DNA of 64,000 nucleotides from Diorhabda sublineata (Eukaryota > Arthropoda > Insecta > Coleoptera > Chrysomelidae). The translations under genes were made by a program, and so were the position numbers. Positions within the stretch are counted from its first letter, which is position 1. The number at the start of each line of letters is the position of its first letter. The notes under the pieces were generated by a model. It was not told the origin of the DNA. It ran no database searches and was given only the letters and a program-made list of their open reading frames with translations. The DNA lies in assembly GCF_026230105.1 (NCBI RefSeq), contig NC_079476.1, positions 39,360,559-39,424,558 of the forward strand, read 5' to 3'. Of this stretch, positions 36,201 to 45,899 are shown piece after piece.

Positions 36201-39200
36201 GATAAATATTTGCCCAAGTGTTTTGCAGAAAAAGGTAACAGGGTGAGTATCGTTGTTATCATATTAAATCAAACATTTAGAAAATACGGATGATTATCTA
36301 ATGTTGGAATTGCGAAAAATTTTTTAGGGTTTCCCTGGAGTACCAGGTTTACCCGGGGAAAAGGGACAACGAGGTTTCCCTGGTGGTGAAGGAATTGCAG
36401 GAGATAAAGGAGATAAAGGAGAAGCTGGTCCTTTCGGTCCCAGAGGCCCGAAAGGAGAACGTGGTAAAACGGGAGTTCCAGGTTTTCCTGGATTGAATGG
36501 TATAGCTGGAGTGATGGGCCCACCTGGAGCTCCGGGAATTCCTGGTTCAGATGGGTGCAATGGTACTGATGTAAGTATATTTTCAATTAATCATAAATAT
36601 CAATTGAATTGTATATTTTATTCATATCCGTTTTATAGGGGTTACCTGGAATGGACGGATATCCTGGAGAACAAGGTCCTCGAGGTTTGCCTGGTCCGAT
36701 GGGTATTAAAGGGGAAAAAGGAGAATCGGCGCATTGTGAAATAACTTTGAAGGGACAAAAAGGAGAGCCAGGAAGAAACGGTGTGACAGGGCCCGCTGGT
36801 AATCCCGGACCATCAGGTCCGCCCGGATTGCCCGGACCGCAAGGAGAGCCTGGTTTGACTGTGAGTAATTCATATATCATTCATTTATTAATTTTCATGT
36901 AACAGCAATTAGCATACGCAAATTTCTGTATCGTTCACTAATTCATTGAAATATTTAGGGCCCCCGAGGACCACCTGGTCAAAAAGGTCAAAAAGGTACA
37001 CCTGGTCTTGGATTCTATGGACCGAGGGGAGAAAAAGGTAATACTGGACCTCCCGGACAAAAAGGAGAACCAGCTGACGGCCACCATGAGCTAAATCCAA
37101 CCGCTCTAATAGGACCTAAAGGTGATAAGGGATTCAAAGGTGATCGAGGAGATATTGGATTCCCCGGTCAAAAAGGAGAACCGGGCACTGAAGGAGATTA
37201 TGGATTACCTGGAGCTATTGGTATGAAAGGTGAAAAAGGTTTACCAGGTTCGCCAGGTCCACGTGTAAGTTCAAATTTACAAATTTCCAAATATTTATAA
37301 AAACAAAAGAGCTCAATTTTGGTTACAGGGAAGAGCTGGTTTTGCTGGCCCCCCCGGTCCACCCGGCCAAAAAGGTGATAGAGGTTTAACTGGACTCTCA
37401 GGATTGCCCGGAAAACCTGGATTGAAAGGAGAACCAGGAAGGGACGGTGAAACTGGTCGTATTGGATTGACAGGACCTCCAGGTCCACCTGGAGGCGGTA
37501 GAGGAATTCCTGGCCCTCCTGGTGAAAAAGGACCTATGGGTTACCCAGGTCCAAGGGGTCCTAAAGGATTAGACGGCTTTCCTGGGGAACCAGGTCCACG
37601 TGGACCTATTGGTCCAGTCGGTGGACCAGGTTTACCTGGTGTTCCTGGTCCTGAGGGTGCACCCGGCGAGAAAGGAGAAAAAGGTGATCATGGAGCAACT
37701 GGTTATCCTGGCAGTGACGGGGCGAGAGGTTTTCCTGGCCCACAAGGCCCGCAAGGTCCCCAAGGAGCCAAAGGTGATAAAGGAGCGACGATAATTGTTA
37801 GTATCGAATCAGATTACAATCGTTAATCAATTATTCATTTATTCAATATTATAGGGACCAAAAGGAGAAGACGGAGAGCCTGGACGTGACGGACAAAAAG
37901 GATTGAAAGGAGAAAAAGGATTCGCCGGTCCAAGGGGTACTCCAGGAGATGCACTTAATGGTATTCCTGGAATGCCTGGACCAACGGGTCCTCAAGGGGA
38001 AAAAGGAAACGCTGGTCGACCTGGTATACCTGGTAGTCCAGGAATACCTGGAGAAAAAGGTGACAGAGGTGGTCAATGTATCGATTGTATACCGGGAGCT
38101 AAGGGAGACAAAGGAGACCGTGGGTTTGATGGTAGAGATGGGCCAATGGGACCGAGAGGTCCACCAGGACAACCTGGCGTTATTGGATTACCAGGTCACG
38201 ATGGACTACCAGGAAGAGTCGGACCACCTGGAAATCCAGTAAGTATTAATAAATATGGAAAATTCATTTTATAACATACAAAGTGATGTTAGAAGTAAAT
38301 TAAAATTTTAGTTTCGAACCAACATGGATACAGAAAGCGTCGCCGAAAAAATAGCTGTATAACTTCTGAATAATTAATTTAGTGATTGCTAATCATTGCA
38401 AATTGATAACTTTCATTTGAAAACTGTATGTTTGTAGGGTGTTCCTGGAAAAGATGGTACTCCTGGATCACAAGGAAACGATGGTATTCCCGCTCAGGTT
38501 CCTCTGAATTTGATAAAAGCTGAAAAGGGAAATAAAGGTGCTAGAGGAAAAGACGGTGTTCCAGGACCACCAGGTCCTCCTGGTAGACAAGGACCTAAAG
38601 GAGATATGGGTCTAACAGGTAGGGCAGGTGAAAAGGGAGACAGAGGTTTCCAAGGTTTCCCTGGTACTGATGGAAGAAACGGAGAGCCCGGTATTAATGG
38701 AATTAAAGGACAAAAAGGTGACAGTATTATTGGAGAACAAGGTCCTCCAGGATTACAAGGCGAAAAAGGAGAAGTGGGAAGACCTGGAATGTCAGGTCCC
38801 AAAGGAAATCCAGGTACATGTCCAGAAAATATAATGATCAGTTTGAAAGGTAATACCGGACCCAAGGGTAGTAAAGGAGAACGAGGCTTTCCTGGAAGAG
38901 ATGGGCCAATGGGAGAAAAGGGAGATCAAGGAAATCCAGGTCCATCAGGTCCAACAGGTCATACAGGTCCACCAGGACCAGTAGGAAGGAGAGGATTACC
39001 GGGACCAAGAGGTGAAAAAGGAGAGCAAGGACCGATGGGTTTCCCTGGAGAGCCTGGAAGAGACGGTGCTGCTGGATTTCCGGGATTAGCTGGTGCAAAG
39101 GGAGGTAAAGGAGAGGCAGGTATTCCAGCTATTGGACCTCCAGGACCACCTGGTCCAATAGGAGAACCAGGAGAGAAAGGGTTACCTGGATTCCCAGGAA

Positions 39201-42200
39201 AACCAGGTCCTCCTGGAAATGATGGTTTCCGAGGACTTATGGGCGAAAAAGGGGACATTGGCTCACCAGGATTAAACGGATTGACGGGACCACCAGGAGA
39301 AAAGGGAGAGCCTGGACCACTTGGTCCTCCCGGATTAGATGGGCAACCCGGTAGACAGGGACCTATGGGACCAAAAGGAGAACCTGGATTGAGGGGAGAA
39401 GTGGGGCGACCAGGATTAGCTGGATTCCCTGGATTGAAGGGTGAACCAGGTATTGCTGGTGAACCAGGTCCTAAAGGATTCAAAGGTGCTGTAGGACGAC
39501 CGGGTATCCCAGGAGCACCAGGTAAGTTTCATTTATAGATTCTGTTATATAAAAACTTCTCTTTGTTTATTATTAATCTATCGATATTTTCAAGGTATGG
39601 ATGGGTTGCCGGGACGAGTTGGCGAGAAAGGAGATCGTGGAGTACCAGGTCCACAAGGTCCACCAGGTCTAATTGGAATGCCAGGAGAGATAGGATTGCC
39701 TGGTGAAAAGGGAGATATCGGTCCATTCGGTCCACCAGGACTACCAGGTCCACAAGGTGCCGAAGGACCCAAAGGAGATATGGGCTTCCCTGGTACACCG
39801 GGAAGAAAAGGAGAACCGGGAACTGCCGCAGAAAAAGGTCAAAAAGGAGAGCACGGAATACCAGGTTTACGTGGACCAGAGGGGTTGCCAGGAATACAAG
39901 GTTTTTCTGGTGCTAAAGGTGACGCAGGAGTTCCAGGAAGAAGTATACCTGGAGAACCCGGAGAAAAGGGAGATATGGGTCCACCTGGATTGGATGGTCT
40001 ACCAGGTATAATGGGTATGAGAGGAGAAAAAGGTCAACCTGGCTTCCCCGGAGTTAAGGGAGATAGAGGATATCCAGGAGATCGAGGAGCACCTGGTTTA
40101 GACGGTATGCCAGGACAACCGGGACAAAAAGGTGACTTAGGATTTACGGGAGCAGCAGGATTCCCTGGCGAGAAGGGTGACCAAGGATTCCCTGGAATTA
40201 ATGGATATGAAGGACAAAAGGGAGAGAGAGGACGAACAGGACCACCTGGTTTTACTGGCGCACCGGGTGAGAAAGGAGATATGGGAGACATTGGTCCACC
40301 AGGTCCATTGGTTCAGATCAAGGGAGAAAAAGGAGAACCAGGACCCTTCGGGCTGGAAGGTAGACAAGGAGAGAAAGGAGACAGAGGAGAGCGCGGAGCT
40401 ATGGGATTGCAAGGGGAAAGAGGTGATACCGGATTCCCAGGACCCAAGGGAGATATTGGACAACCAGGATTACCGGGAGCCAAAGGTTCGTTATTGTCAT
40501 ATTTGAATTTATATGAGTAAAATATTTGAATCAATTGTTGAGGGGTTGATTTGATCTTTATTAATTAAAAGTCTACGAAACGAAATCTCGCAAAAGACAT
40601 TAGTTTTCTAGTTTTGTAATGTATAAGGAAATCTGTTTTAATTTTTTTTGTTTTTAATTATCAAGTTAATTTAGTAGTTATTTTGTATAGATTCATTATT
40701 GTCATATTATAGGTGAAAGAGGATATCCTGGAGTCGCCGGACTACAAGGACTAACTGTAAAAGGAGAAAAGGGACTTCCTGGAATACCAGGTAAAAGTGG
40801 TAGAGATGGCATGCAAGGTATGGTTGGTGAAAAAGGAGAAAGGGGATTACAAGGCTTACCTGGTCGAACTGGACCTCCTGGGCCACCGGGACCTCTTGGT
40901 CCTCAAGGACAAAAAGGTGAAAGAGGTTTCGATGGTGCTCCAGGACCAGTAGGACCAATCGGACCGCCAGGTCCTGCAGGATTAGAAGGTATAGCTGGTA
41001 TCAGAGGAGAAAAAGGAGACCGAGGGGAACCCGGTCATGTTGGAGCACCAGGACAGAAGGGAGATCGCGGTTTAACAGGATTACAAGGTTTTCCTGGTAA
41101 ACCAGGAGAAAAAGGTGATAGAGGTTATGATGGACTGCCAGGACGAGAGGGACCTAGTGGGTTCCCTGGACCTAAAGGAGATGACGGAATACCAGGACAA
41201 CCTGGAATACCAGGAATTAACGGAGAAAAGGGAGATAAAGGGGAGCCTGCCCCTCGTGGTTTCCCTGGACCAAAAGGAGAGCCAGGCCCACCCGGTATTT
41301 CTGGTTCACCTGGTATTAGAGGTCCACCTGGTCTTGATGGGGTATCGGGAGTACCAGGCGAAAAAGGTGAGAAAGGAGACAGAGGATTTACCGGTATTGC
41401 GGGAACTCCGGGTATGCCTGGAGAAAAGGGTGACCAAGGTATCGAAGGAGCTGTCGGTCTTCAGGGAGCTATTGGAGACTTTGGACAAAAGGGAGAACCG
41501 GGTGCCGCATGTGTCGATGTTCCAGATTATCTTACTGGTTCACTATTAGTGCGACACAGTCAAAGCAAGGAAATACCTCGATGTGAAAGTGGACATATCA
41601 AATTATGGGATGGTTACTCACTATTATACGTCGAAGGAAACGAAAAGGCGCACACACAAGATTTAGGTTATGCCGGTTCTTGTATCAGGAAATTCTCTAC
41701 AATGCCATTCGTATTCTGCGATGTCAACAACGTGTGCAATTATGCAAGCAGAAACGACAAATCTTATTGGTTGTCGACAAGCGCAGCTATACCCATGATG
41801 CCTGTCGAAGAATCGGCAATTGAAGAATACATTTCGAGATGCGTTGTTTGCGAGGCGCCCGCCAACGTTATCGCTGTTCACAGTCAGTCGTTAGCACTAC
41901 CAGATTGTCCGTATGGATGGAGCTCCCTTTGGATCGGTTATAGTTTTGTGATGGTAAGTATACAAACAATATAATTTGCACCCTTATTCTATTTAGTTCA
42001 TCAAAAAGTTCAATCAGTTAATAACTAGTTCATTCTTGTCTTTTCAATGCACATAATTGATTTTTAAAATGAATATTAATATCATAGCTCGTACTAGGAC
42101 GAACAACGTGCCTTAAATCATCAACCTAACAATTCCTTCATCAATGAAGTGTACAACAATTGAGTAATTCCATTGAAACCAATCTAATCTAATTGGAGTG

Positions 42201-43067
42201 TCAGGAGAGATAGGATTACCCGGTGAAAAGGGAGATATCGGTACAGTCGGTCCACCAGGACTACCTGGTCCACTAGGTGCCGAAGGACCTAAAAGAGATA
42301 AGGGTTTCCCTGGTATACCGAGAAGTAAAGGAAAAATTTGGAACTGCCGCAGATAAAGGACAAAAAGGAGAGCACGGAATACCAGGTTTACGTGAACCAG
42401 AGGCATTGCTTGGAATTCAAGGTTTTTCTTGTGCCAAAGGGGACGCAGGAGTGCCAGGAAGAAGTATACCTGGAGAACCAGGAAAAAAGGGAGATATGGG
42501 CCCACCTGGATTGGATGGTTTACCGGGAATACTGGGTATGAGAGGAGAAAAAGGTCAACCTGGTTAGGGAGATACAGGATATCCAGGAGATCGAGGAGTA
42601 CTTGGTTTAGACTCTATGCCAGGATAACTCAAACAACGGATTTGAGAAATAACGAAGAGCGGAATTAAGATATCGGCGTTTTTTAAGCTAGTATCAGATT
42701 AACTAGTTCATTCCTGTTTTACATCATCAACTTAAGTCTTTATCAATAAAGTATACAACAATTGAGTAATTCTAGTAATGGATTAAATTGAAATTTATGA
42801 TTTTTTCAGCACACTGCCGCTGGAGCTGAAGGAGGTGGACAATCTCTATCGAGTCCGGGATCTTGTTTGGAAGATTTTCGAGCTACACCTTTCATAGAAT
42901 GTAACGGCGCTCAGGGTTCTTGCCACTATTTTGCTAACACTTTCAGTTTCTGGTTAGCTACAATCGACAACAATCAACAATTCCAGAAACCACAGAAACA
43001 AACGCTCAAAGCAGGAAACGTGAGAGACAGAATCAGTAGATGCCAAGTCTGTATAAGAAATACGTAA
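27199..43067 (+). CDS. Type IV collagen alpha chain (Col4a1/viking type), 15 coding exons
   Basis: Basement-membrane collagen chain, secreted and assembled into trimers and then a network. Coding exons: 27199-27218, 32789-32831, 34808-34932, 35015-35272, 35327-35961, 36067-36242, 36328-36570, 36639-36860, 36959-37264, 37329-37796, 37855-38238, 38438-39521, 39595-40485, 40713-41953, 42810-43067. All junctions are GT/AG and in phase; total 6354 nt, 2117 residues. Order: signal peptide (1-21); Cys-free low-complexity region (22 to ~405); single Cys in PKCFAEKGNRG; interrupted Gly-X-Y helix (~410-1885); NC1 domain (~1885-2117) with all 12 expected Cys plus one extra at its edge. NC1 phrases such as DFRATPFIECNGA read closest to the alpha-2 type, but I could not decide between the fly chains Col4a1 and viking. 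Fly chains are about 1780 and 1940 residues; the excess here is N-terminal. Confidence 0.95.
27764..28516. repeat. Two-copy tandem repeat, ~385 bp
   Basis: 27764-28113 and 28147-28516 share long stretches: CTTCATTATTT(T/C)A at the start, CAATGAATCTCCGACTCAGT, TTTTTATTCAACTATTTATTAG and TTTCTCCGAGTCAAGAAGAA at the end. The copies differ by many substitutions and small indels, so the duplication is old. The frames 27737-27931 and 28164-28373 lie in it and are not genes. Confidence 0.8.
28840..30690. repeat. 263-bp tandem array, seven copies, in collagen intron 1
   Basis: ACACCCCACAGATGAAA recurs at 29061, 29324, 29587, 29850, 30112, 30375 and 30637 (262-263 bp). Two sequence versions exist: one with GTCCAAAAAGGTGATACG, the other with GTCCACAAGGGTTGTACG. 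Copies 1, 2 and 5 are the first type and 3, 6 and 7 the second. Copy 4 is mixed. The minus-strand frames of 65-80 codons in each copy share an internal ATG but match nothing I know. Confidence 0.9.
30960..31080 (-). pseudogene. Possible mariner fragment
   Basis: The minus strand reads HPLYNPNVAPSEGNYGFIG, resembling the HPPYSPDLAPSD block of mariner transposases with the key Asp replaced by Asn. Too short and altered to be sure. Confidence 0.3.
31080..32220. other. Intron 1 sequence without recognised features
   Basis: AT-rich. No supported gene or repeat found. Confidence 0.4.
32230..32530 (+). pseudogene. Mariner transposase C-terminal fragment in intron 1
   Basis: The plus strand reads ELGNFELLLHPALNPQLAPS then DNYLSTSMAKLLLEENL, the degraded counterpart of the mariner HPPYSPDLAPSDYYLF block and the helix after it. 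A frameshift follows (KGVVAIFLSN in another frame). No inverted repeats were found. Confidence 0.6.
32789..32831 (+). CDS. Collagen IV exon 2 (signal peptide core)
   Basis: A 43-bp exon between ttcag and gtgagt. Only one frame is open and it reads FLVVSVGVLSSINA, the hydrophobic core and cleavage region of a signal peptide. It joins in phase to exon 3, which begins QFLSNYP. Confidence 0.85.
33640..34190 (+). pseudogene. Mariner remnant in collagen intron 2
   Basis: Readable blocks in mariner order: RVVSFKIGCCAIKHRCRALV (N-terminal HTH region), KKAHVDWCEERL, VTGDKSWIYPYEPETEKL with the first catalytic Asp, RRRTIFHHDNASSCTSVQ with the second, and ELMGHPQYSPCLAPND where the third Asp is Cys. 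Stops, frameshifts and a deletion between the first two sites show it is dead. It is in the same orientation as the host gene. Confidence 0.85.
34191..34807. other. Rest of collagen intron 2
   Basis: AT-rich, ending in a pyrimidine-rich tract and ctcag. No other feature seen. Confidence 0.6.
34808..34932 (+). CDS. Collagen IV exon 3 (start of mature chain)
   Basis: Between ctcag and gtaagt. Encodes QFLSNYPAENRTGLYGRQ and an acidic Asp/Tyr-rich stretch (REDYDNRDEDDYLDG). Contains one N-glycosylation sequon (NRT). Ends two bases into a Glu codon. Confidence 0.9.
35015..35272 (+). CDS. Collagen IV exon 4 (Arg/Asp/Pro-rich N-terminal region)
   Basis: Starts by completing the Glu codon (GA|A). 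It carries an RGD tripeptide (YSRGDIS), a Ser/Thr-rich stretch, and the start of a short repeat of the type RLDPR / RYDPR. No Cys. Donor gtatgt after AT. Confidence 0.9.
35327..35961 (+). CDS. Collagen IV exon 5 (Tyr/Ser/Gly-rich repeat exon)
   Basis: Encodes about 211 residues of low complexity: first YEPRLDP / LYDPQY units, then Gly/Ser/Gln/Tyr-rich sequence ending in about seven 10-residue repeats GSYGTGSQSG from a 30-bp DNA repeat (about 35758-35965). Looks disordered or elastic; no Cys. Start phase joins exon 4 (AT|A), and the end leaves one base for a Gly codon. Confidence 0.9.
36067..36242 (+). CDS. Collagen IV exon 6 (7S-like Cys and start of helix)
   Basis: Ends with YLPKCFAEKGNR, the conserved motif at the N-terminal end of insect collagen IV helices. 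The Cys is the only one in the first ~480 residues and would have to serve 7S cross-linking. Confidence 0.95.
36328..36570 (+). CDS. Collagen IV exon 7 (Gly-X-Y)
   Basis: 81 codons of Gly-X-Y starting GFPGVPGLPGEKG, ending in a Cys-containing interruption (GCNGTD) conserved in collagen IV. Confidence 0.95.
36639..36860 (+). CDS. Collagen IV exon 8 (Gly-X-Y)
   Basis: 74 codons. Contains a helix interruption with a Cys (ESAHCEITLKG). Confidence 0.95.
36959..37264 (+). CDS. Collagen IV exon 9 (Gly-X-Y)
   Basis: 102 codons with two interruptions (GLGFYG and ADGHHELNPTALIG). Confidence 0.95.
37329..37796 (+). CDS. Collagen IV exon 10 (Gly-X-Y)
   Basis: 156 codons, including PPGPPGGGRGIPGPPG, a glycine-rich kink that I recall from insect collagen IV. 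Ends AAA GGA GCG ACG ATA ATT, donor gttagt. Confidence 0.95.
37855..38238 (+). CDS. Collagen IV exon 11 (Gly-X-Y)
   Basis: 128 codons. Contains a CIDC interruption (two Cys two residues apart) likely used in cross-linking. Confidence 0.95.
38438..39521 (+). CDS. Collagen IV exon 12 (Gly-X-Y)
   Basis: Longest stretch of early helix (361 codons) with interruptions near AQVPLNLIKAEKG and TCPENIMISLKG. Confidence 0.95.
39595..40485 (+). CDS. Collagen IV exon 13 (Gly-X-Y)
   Basis: 297 codons of helix with few interruptions. Part of it (about 39668-40125) is the source of the decayed copy at 42190-42640. Confidence 0.95.
40713..41953 (+). CDS. Collagen IV exon 14 (end of helix, first part of NC1)
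   Basis: Gly-X-Y continues to GQKGEPGAACVDVPDYLTG, then the first C4 half-domain with its six Cys (RCES, GSCI, VFCD, NVCN, SRCVVCE) and the start of the second (PDCPYGWSSLWIGYSFVM). Donor gtaagt. Confidence 0.95.
41954..42809 (+). other. Collagen IV last intron (856 bp) carrying a pseudo-exon
   Basis: The intron interrupts the second half of the NC1 domain. Positions 42190-42640 are a decayed collagen-coding segment (listed separately). The sequences on either side of it are partial direct repeats of each other. Confidence 0.9.
42190..42640 (+). pseudogene. Decayed duplicate of exon 13 inside the last intron
   Basis: The segment aligns closely with 39668-40125: GGAGAGATAGGATT, GAAAAGGGAGATATCGGT, GCACGGAATACCAGGTTTACG and GGAAGAAGTATACCTGGAGA occur in both, in order. 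It has stop codons (for example in TCAACCTGGTTAGGG), frameshifts and a short deletion, and no usable splice sites in phase. So it is a dead internal copy, not an alternative exon. The frames 42277-42567 and 42338-42541 are pieces of it. Confidence 0.9.
42810..43067 (+). CDS. Collagen IV exon 15 (end of NC1, stop)
   Basis: Starts HTAAGAEGGGQSL and ends RCQVCIRNT then TAA. Supplies the last five Cys of the second C4 half-domain. The NC1 domain directs chain selection and head-to-head trimer joining. Confidence 0.95.
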   Translation, partial: HTAAGAEGGGQSLSSPGSCLEDFRATPFIECNGAQGSCHYFANTFSFWLATIDNNQQFQKPQKQTLKAGNVRDRISRCQVCIRNT

Positions 43068-43775
43068 ATATCCAAAAATCGGACTAGGATAAATTTATTC
43101 GAGCGGTGACTTCCTTACAAAGGTTTTTCTTATTTTAAAATCGTGTAAATGAGACACCTTATATGTGTTCCTATCAGCTCGGTACTTGATTCTACCATTG
43201 AATTCATCTCATGTTGAGTAAAGTAAAAGAAGATAATAATTGACTTTGGATTATCAAGTACCAAACTGCCAAATTTTGTATAGTAAGCTTTATAACTTTT
43301 CTTAATAATACTGCCGTGCCATGTTTTGTGTAACAAGATAGCATGTAAAAAAATTTTGTATAAAATATAGATTTTAAGTTGTACGTATATATGAATTTTA
43401 CAGTAACCGACTATAAAATTACCAAAACGAAGTAATTCATGTAAATTAACTAGTTGTCTTTAAAAGATATATGGGGTGCTGAATCATTAAAATAATTTAT
43501 AATTTCCGGAATGCATTTCACTTGATTTTTTCTCACCGAGTAAATTTTTTTATTGCTCTAGTCAACGACGCAGAATATTCGATAGCTGAGTATATAAACA
43601 TTTTAATACACTGCCATTTGTAAAATATATAAATATACTTGTTTCTTATTAATTTTTCTGCGATATGTTTCCGATTTACATTCTGAAATAAAAAAAAAAA
43701 ACGTTTACACCAGTGTAATTTACCAAAATAATGTAAATAAATTTATATGAATAAAGTTTATTTTCAAATTAACAT
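43068..43775 (+). other. Collagen IV 3' UTR with poly(A) signals
   Basis: AT-rich sequence after the stop. AATAAA occurs at 43687-43692 (followed by a genomic A-run) and at 43750-43755. Either could set the mRNA end; the minus-strand frame 43130-43336 is chance. Confidence 0.55.
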
Positions 43776-44452
43776 CTAGTTTAAATTTCATTCCTTCTAT
43801 TCCTAAATATCCAGCGTACGCGGGCGGTTTCAAAAACAACTGAACATAATATTAGAAAATTATCATCATTTCGTAGAACAAGCGAAACCTTTATTTTCAA
43901 ATCGAAAATAGAAAATAATCGAAAAAAATATTGATTAAGCCCTAACACGTACCACTTTTCAATAGCTTAATTATACCTGTTTACATTAAAGTGAGAGAGA
44001 AAGAGATTCGTTGGTTAAAGTTTGGTAGGATTTTTGTGGGTTTTTTTTTTGTAGGCCCTGATATAGGAATAGCTCCTCTGCAGGGCTGGGATTGTGATGA
44101 TTTCGTTGGGTTGTGTTTGCCTAACTATTTCTAGCAAAAAATAGAGTGGAGCTTGCAAGTAAAAACGGCTCTTTTCGGTTTGTTTTTATGCTTGTTTCTT
44201 ATTTTTTGGTTTTTTGAAATTTTGTGTTTTCTTTTGTTTATTTTAAATTCAATTTGGGATGGGCGGGTACAGCTGCGGCTGTATTATTATTACATTAGCA
44301 GGTACGTAATTTTATAAAGGGGCGGTTAATATAGCCGAAAAAATACCAGAGCTGTATTATTTAGAATAATAAACATTGAAAATTAATATTCTGTTCAGTT
44401 TCATAGTAAGTGGTTCTCTGTTCATAGTAAAAAAAGTGATTTTAAAGACGAA
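43776..44452. other. Non-coding spacer
   Basis: No supported feature apart from T-rich runs. Confidence 0.5.
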
Positions 44453-45050
44453 AATGTCGAGTCAAAAACGCCGCAGCTGCAGAACTTCTCCTGACAAATT
44501 TTGCTATAGGTGTGGAGAATTTATGGTGAAATCGCGAGCTAGGTCATTTTCCGAAAATGTGGAAAGCCTACCTCAAATATTTTGCTACTTTAATTGGAGA
44601 CCACGACAAGCAGTGGGACCCCCACGCGAGCTGTGTTAGTTGTAGCATGTCATTGGTGCCTTTTGCATTTCCAATGGTGTGGAGGAAGCCTATTAACCAT
44701 TTTGACGACTGAAGGTTATTCTAAGAAAAGAAACAACAAGATCGATTATCCAAATTTATATATAGCGCCTTTAGGTCCGCAAAATATTGTCACCGACCCT
44801 ATTTTTGCTCCCAGTACCAGTGGTTATCAAAGCAACAGTCCGAACTTCTTGATTCCCGTTTTAAAGAATGGAAATTGTTAGCCAAAGACCTTTAGAAAAA
44901 GAAATACTACATTTTCGGCATTCTACAGTATGAAAAATTCGTTTTGTACGGGTATTGATGGTCTAATAAAGGATCTTGATATTGAGAGTAATCCCAGTGA
45001 GTAGCGCCCATTTATTGACCAGTCTAAGTACAGTTTAATACCAGTTTTAT
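44453..45050 (+). pseudogene. N-terminal fragment of a multicopy insect protein family (unnamed, probably transposon-derived)
   Basis: ATG at 44453 opens MSSQKRRSCRTSPDKFCYRC, then GEFMVKSRARSFSENV. A C-x-x-C pair begins what looks like a Cys-rich binding region. In another frame, relics of GYSKK..N.IDYPNL and SRFKEWKLLAKDL follow. I recall this order (Cys-rich N-terminus, a W-R-P segment, YPNLPSAIRPVP, GSRLKE.NLL) from a very repetitive family of insect proteins of unknown function. Stops and frameshifts break it. The fragment at 17042-17305 appears to be a C-terminal piece of the same family. Confidence 0.5.
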
Positions 45051-45129
45051 ACTGTACGACCGTACTGCTACAAAACCGGGTTATAACACACAAGTTCAAA
45101 AGGTTTGGCGCGTTTGATTCTGCAGAGTG

Positions 45130-45830
45130 TACTTTGATTATCTTGAACTTTCAACATTTCGTTATTTCTCCGTTTTTTATCTGTTCTTTGACTATTTTTA
45201 TACGGAGTTCTCGATGTAGATCTTTATTGTGGATATAATACCACGGGACGTTAATTATATTCCTTAGCATCCTGTTTTAATAGTACGTTCTAGCTTCTTT
45301 CTAGTGTTTTTAATATCTGAGTTTCAGTTTCTCTGTTTTTTTTTGATAGTTTCGTATTCAGATGTAGTCCTAGATTTTTGACCGTTTTCTTATATGGGAC
45401 AATCTTATCGTTTAGTGTAACTTCCTCAACAAGCTAAAAAGCTTTGAGTTTGACGATATAATAATGATATGTCATGATTAGTATTTCAGTTTTAATTTAA
45501 AAAATATCAATATGTTACTGATGTTTGTTGAAAAAATAAGAGGCTTAAGTGGTGTTGACTCAAGCATTAATGCAAACGGCCTAGTTACCGCCATCTATCA
45601 AAAATGTTTCAAACTTCCTTAAACATAGCAGATTTTCTCTTATTGATTTCAAAACGCCATTTGTTAGTCCAGACATATATTTTGTTAATTCTTGACAACC
45701 TCTTCAATTGAATCTTCAACTGCTAGTGTTACAGTGTCGTCTGCAAATATAATTTTTGTTCCTGGTAAAAATTTCACTTGAATATCCAAGTATTCATTTG
45801 AATTTTTAATGAGAAAGGGTTATTCATCAG
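45130..45830 (-). pseudogene. Jockey-type LINE reverse transcriptase remnant
   Basis: Reading the minus strand, LPGTKIIFADDTVTLAVEDS gives the RT catalytic motif (F/Y-A-D-D). Further on, after stops, RMLRNIINVPWYYIHNKDLH and RELRIKIVKEQI match the conserved PWY..N..LH.DL region at the C-terminal end of jockey-clade reverse transcriptases. Many stops and frameshifts, so dead. Confidence 0.75.
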
Positions 45831-45899
45831 CACCAATCACCGTTTTACATACAGGTCTGGAAACCAAGTCCAATTTTTAACACGCTTTTATTAGCTTCA

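Noticed and set aside
36269..41488. Long minus-strand and off-frame open frames across the collagen exons (Pro/Gly-rich or Ser/Thr-rich)
   Set aside because: They are shadows of Gly-X-Y coding: GGN-CCN repeats stay open on the opposite strand. They respect none of the splice sites and the sense frame explains the sequence fully.
42277..42567. Alternative collagen exon in the last intron
   Set aside because: In-frame stops, frameshifts, no splice sites in phase, and close similarity to exon 13 show a dead copy; including it would break the NC1 domain.
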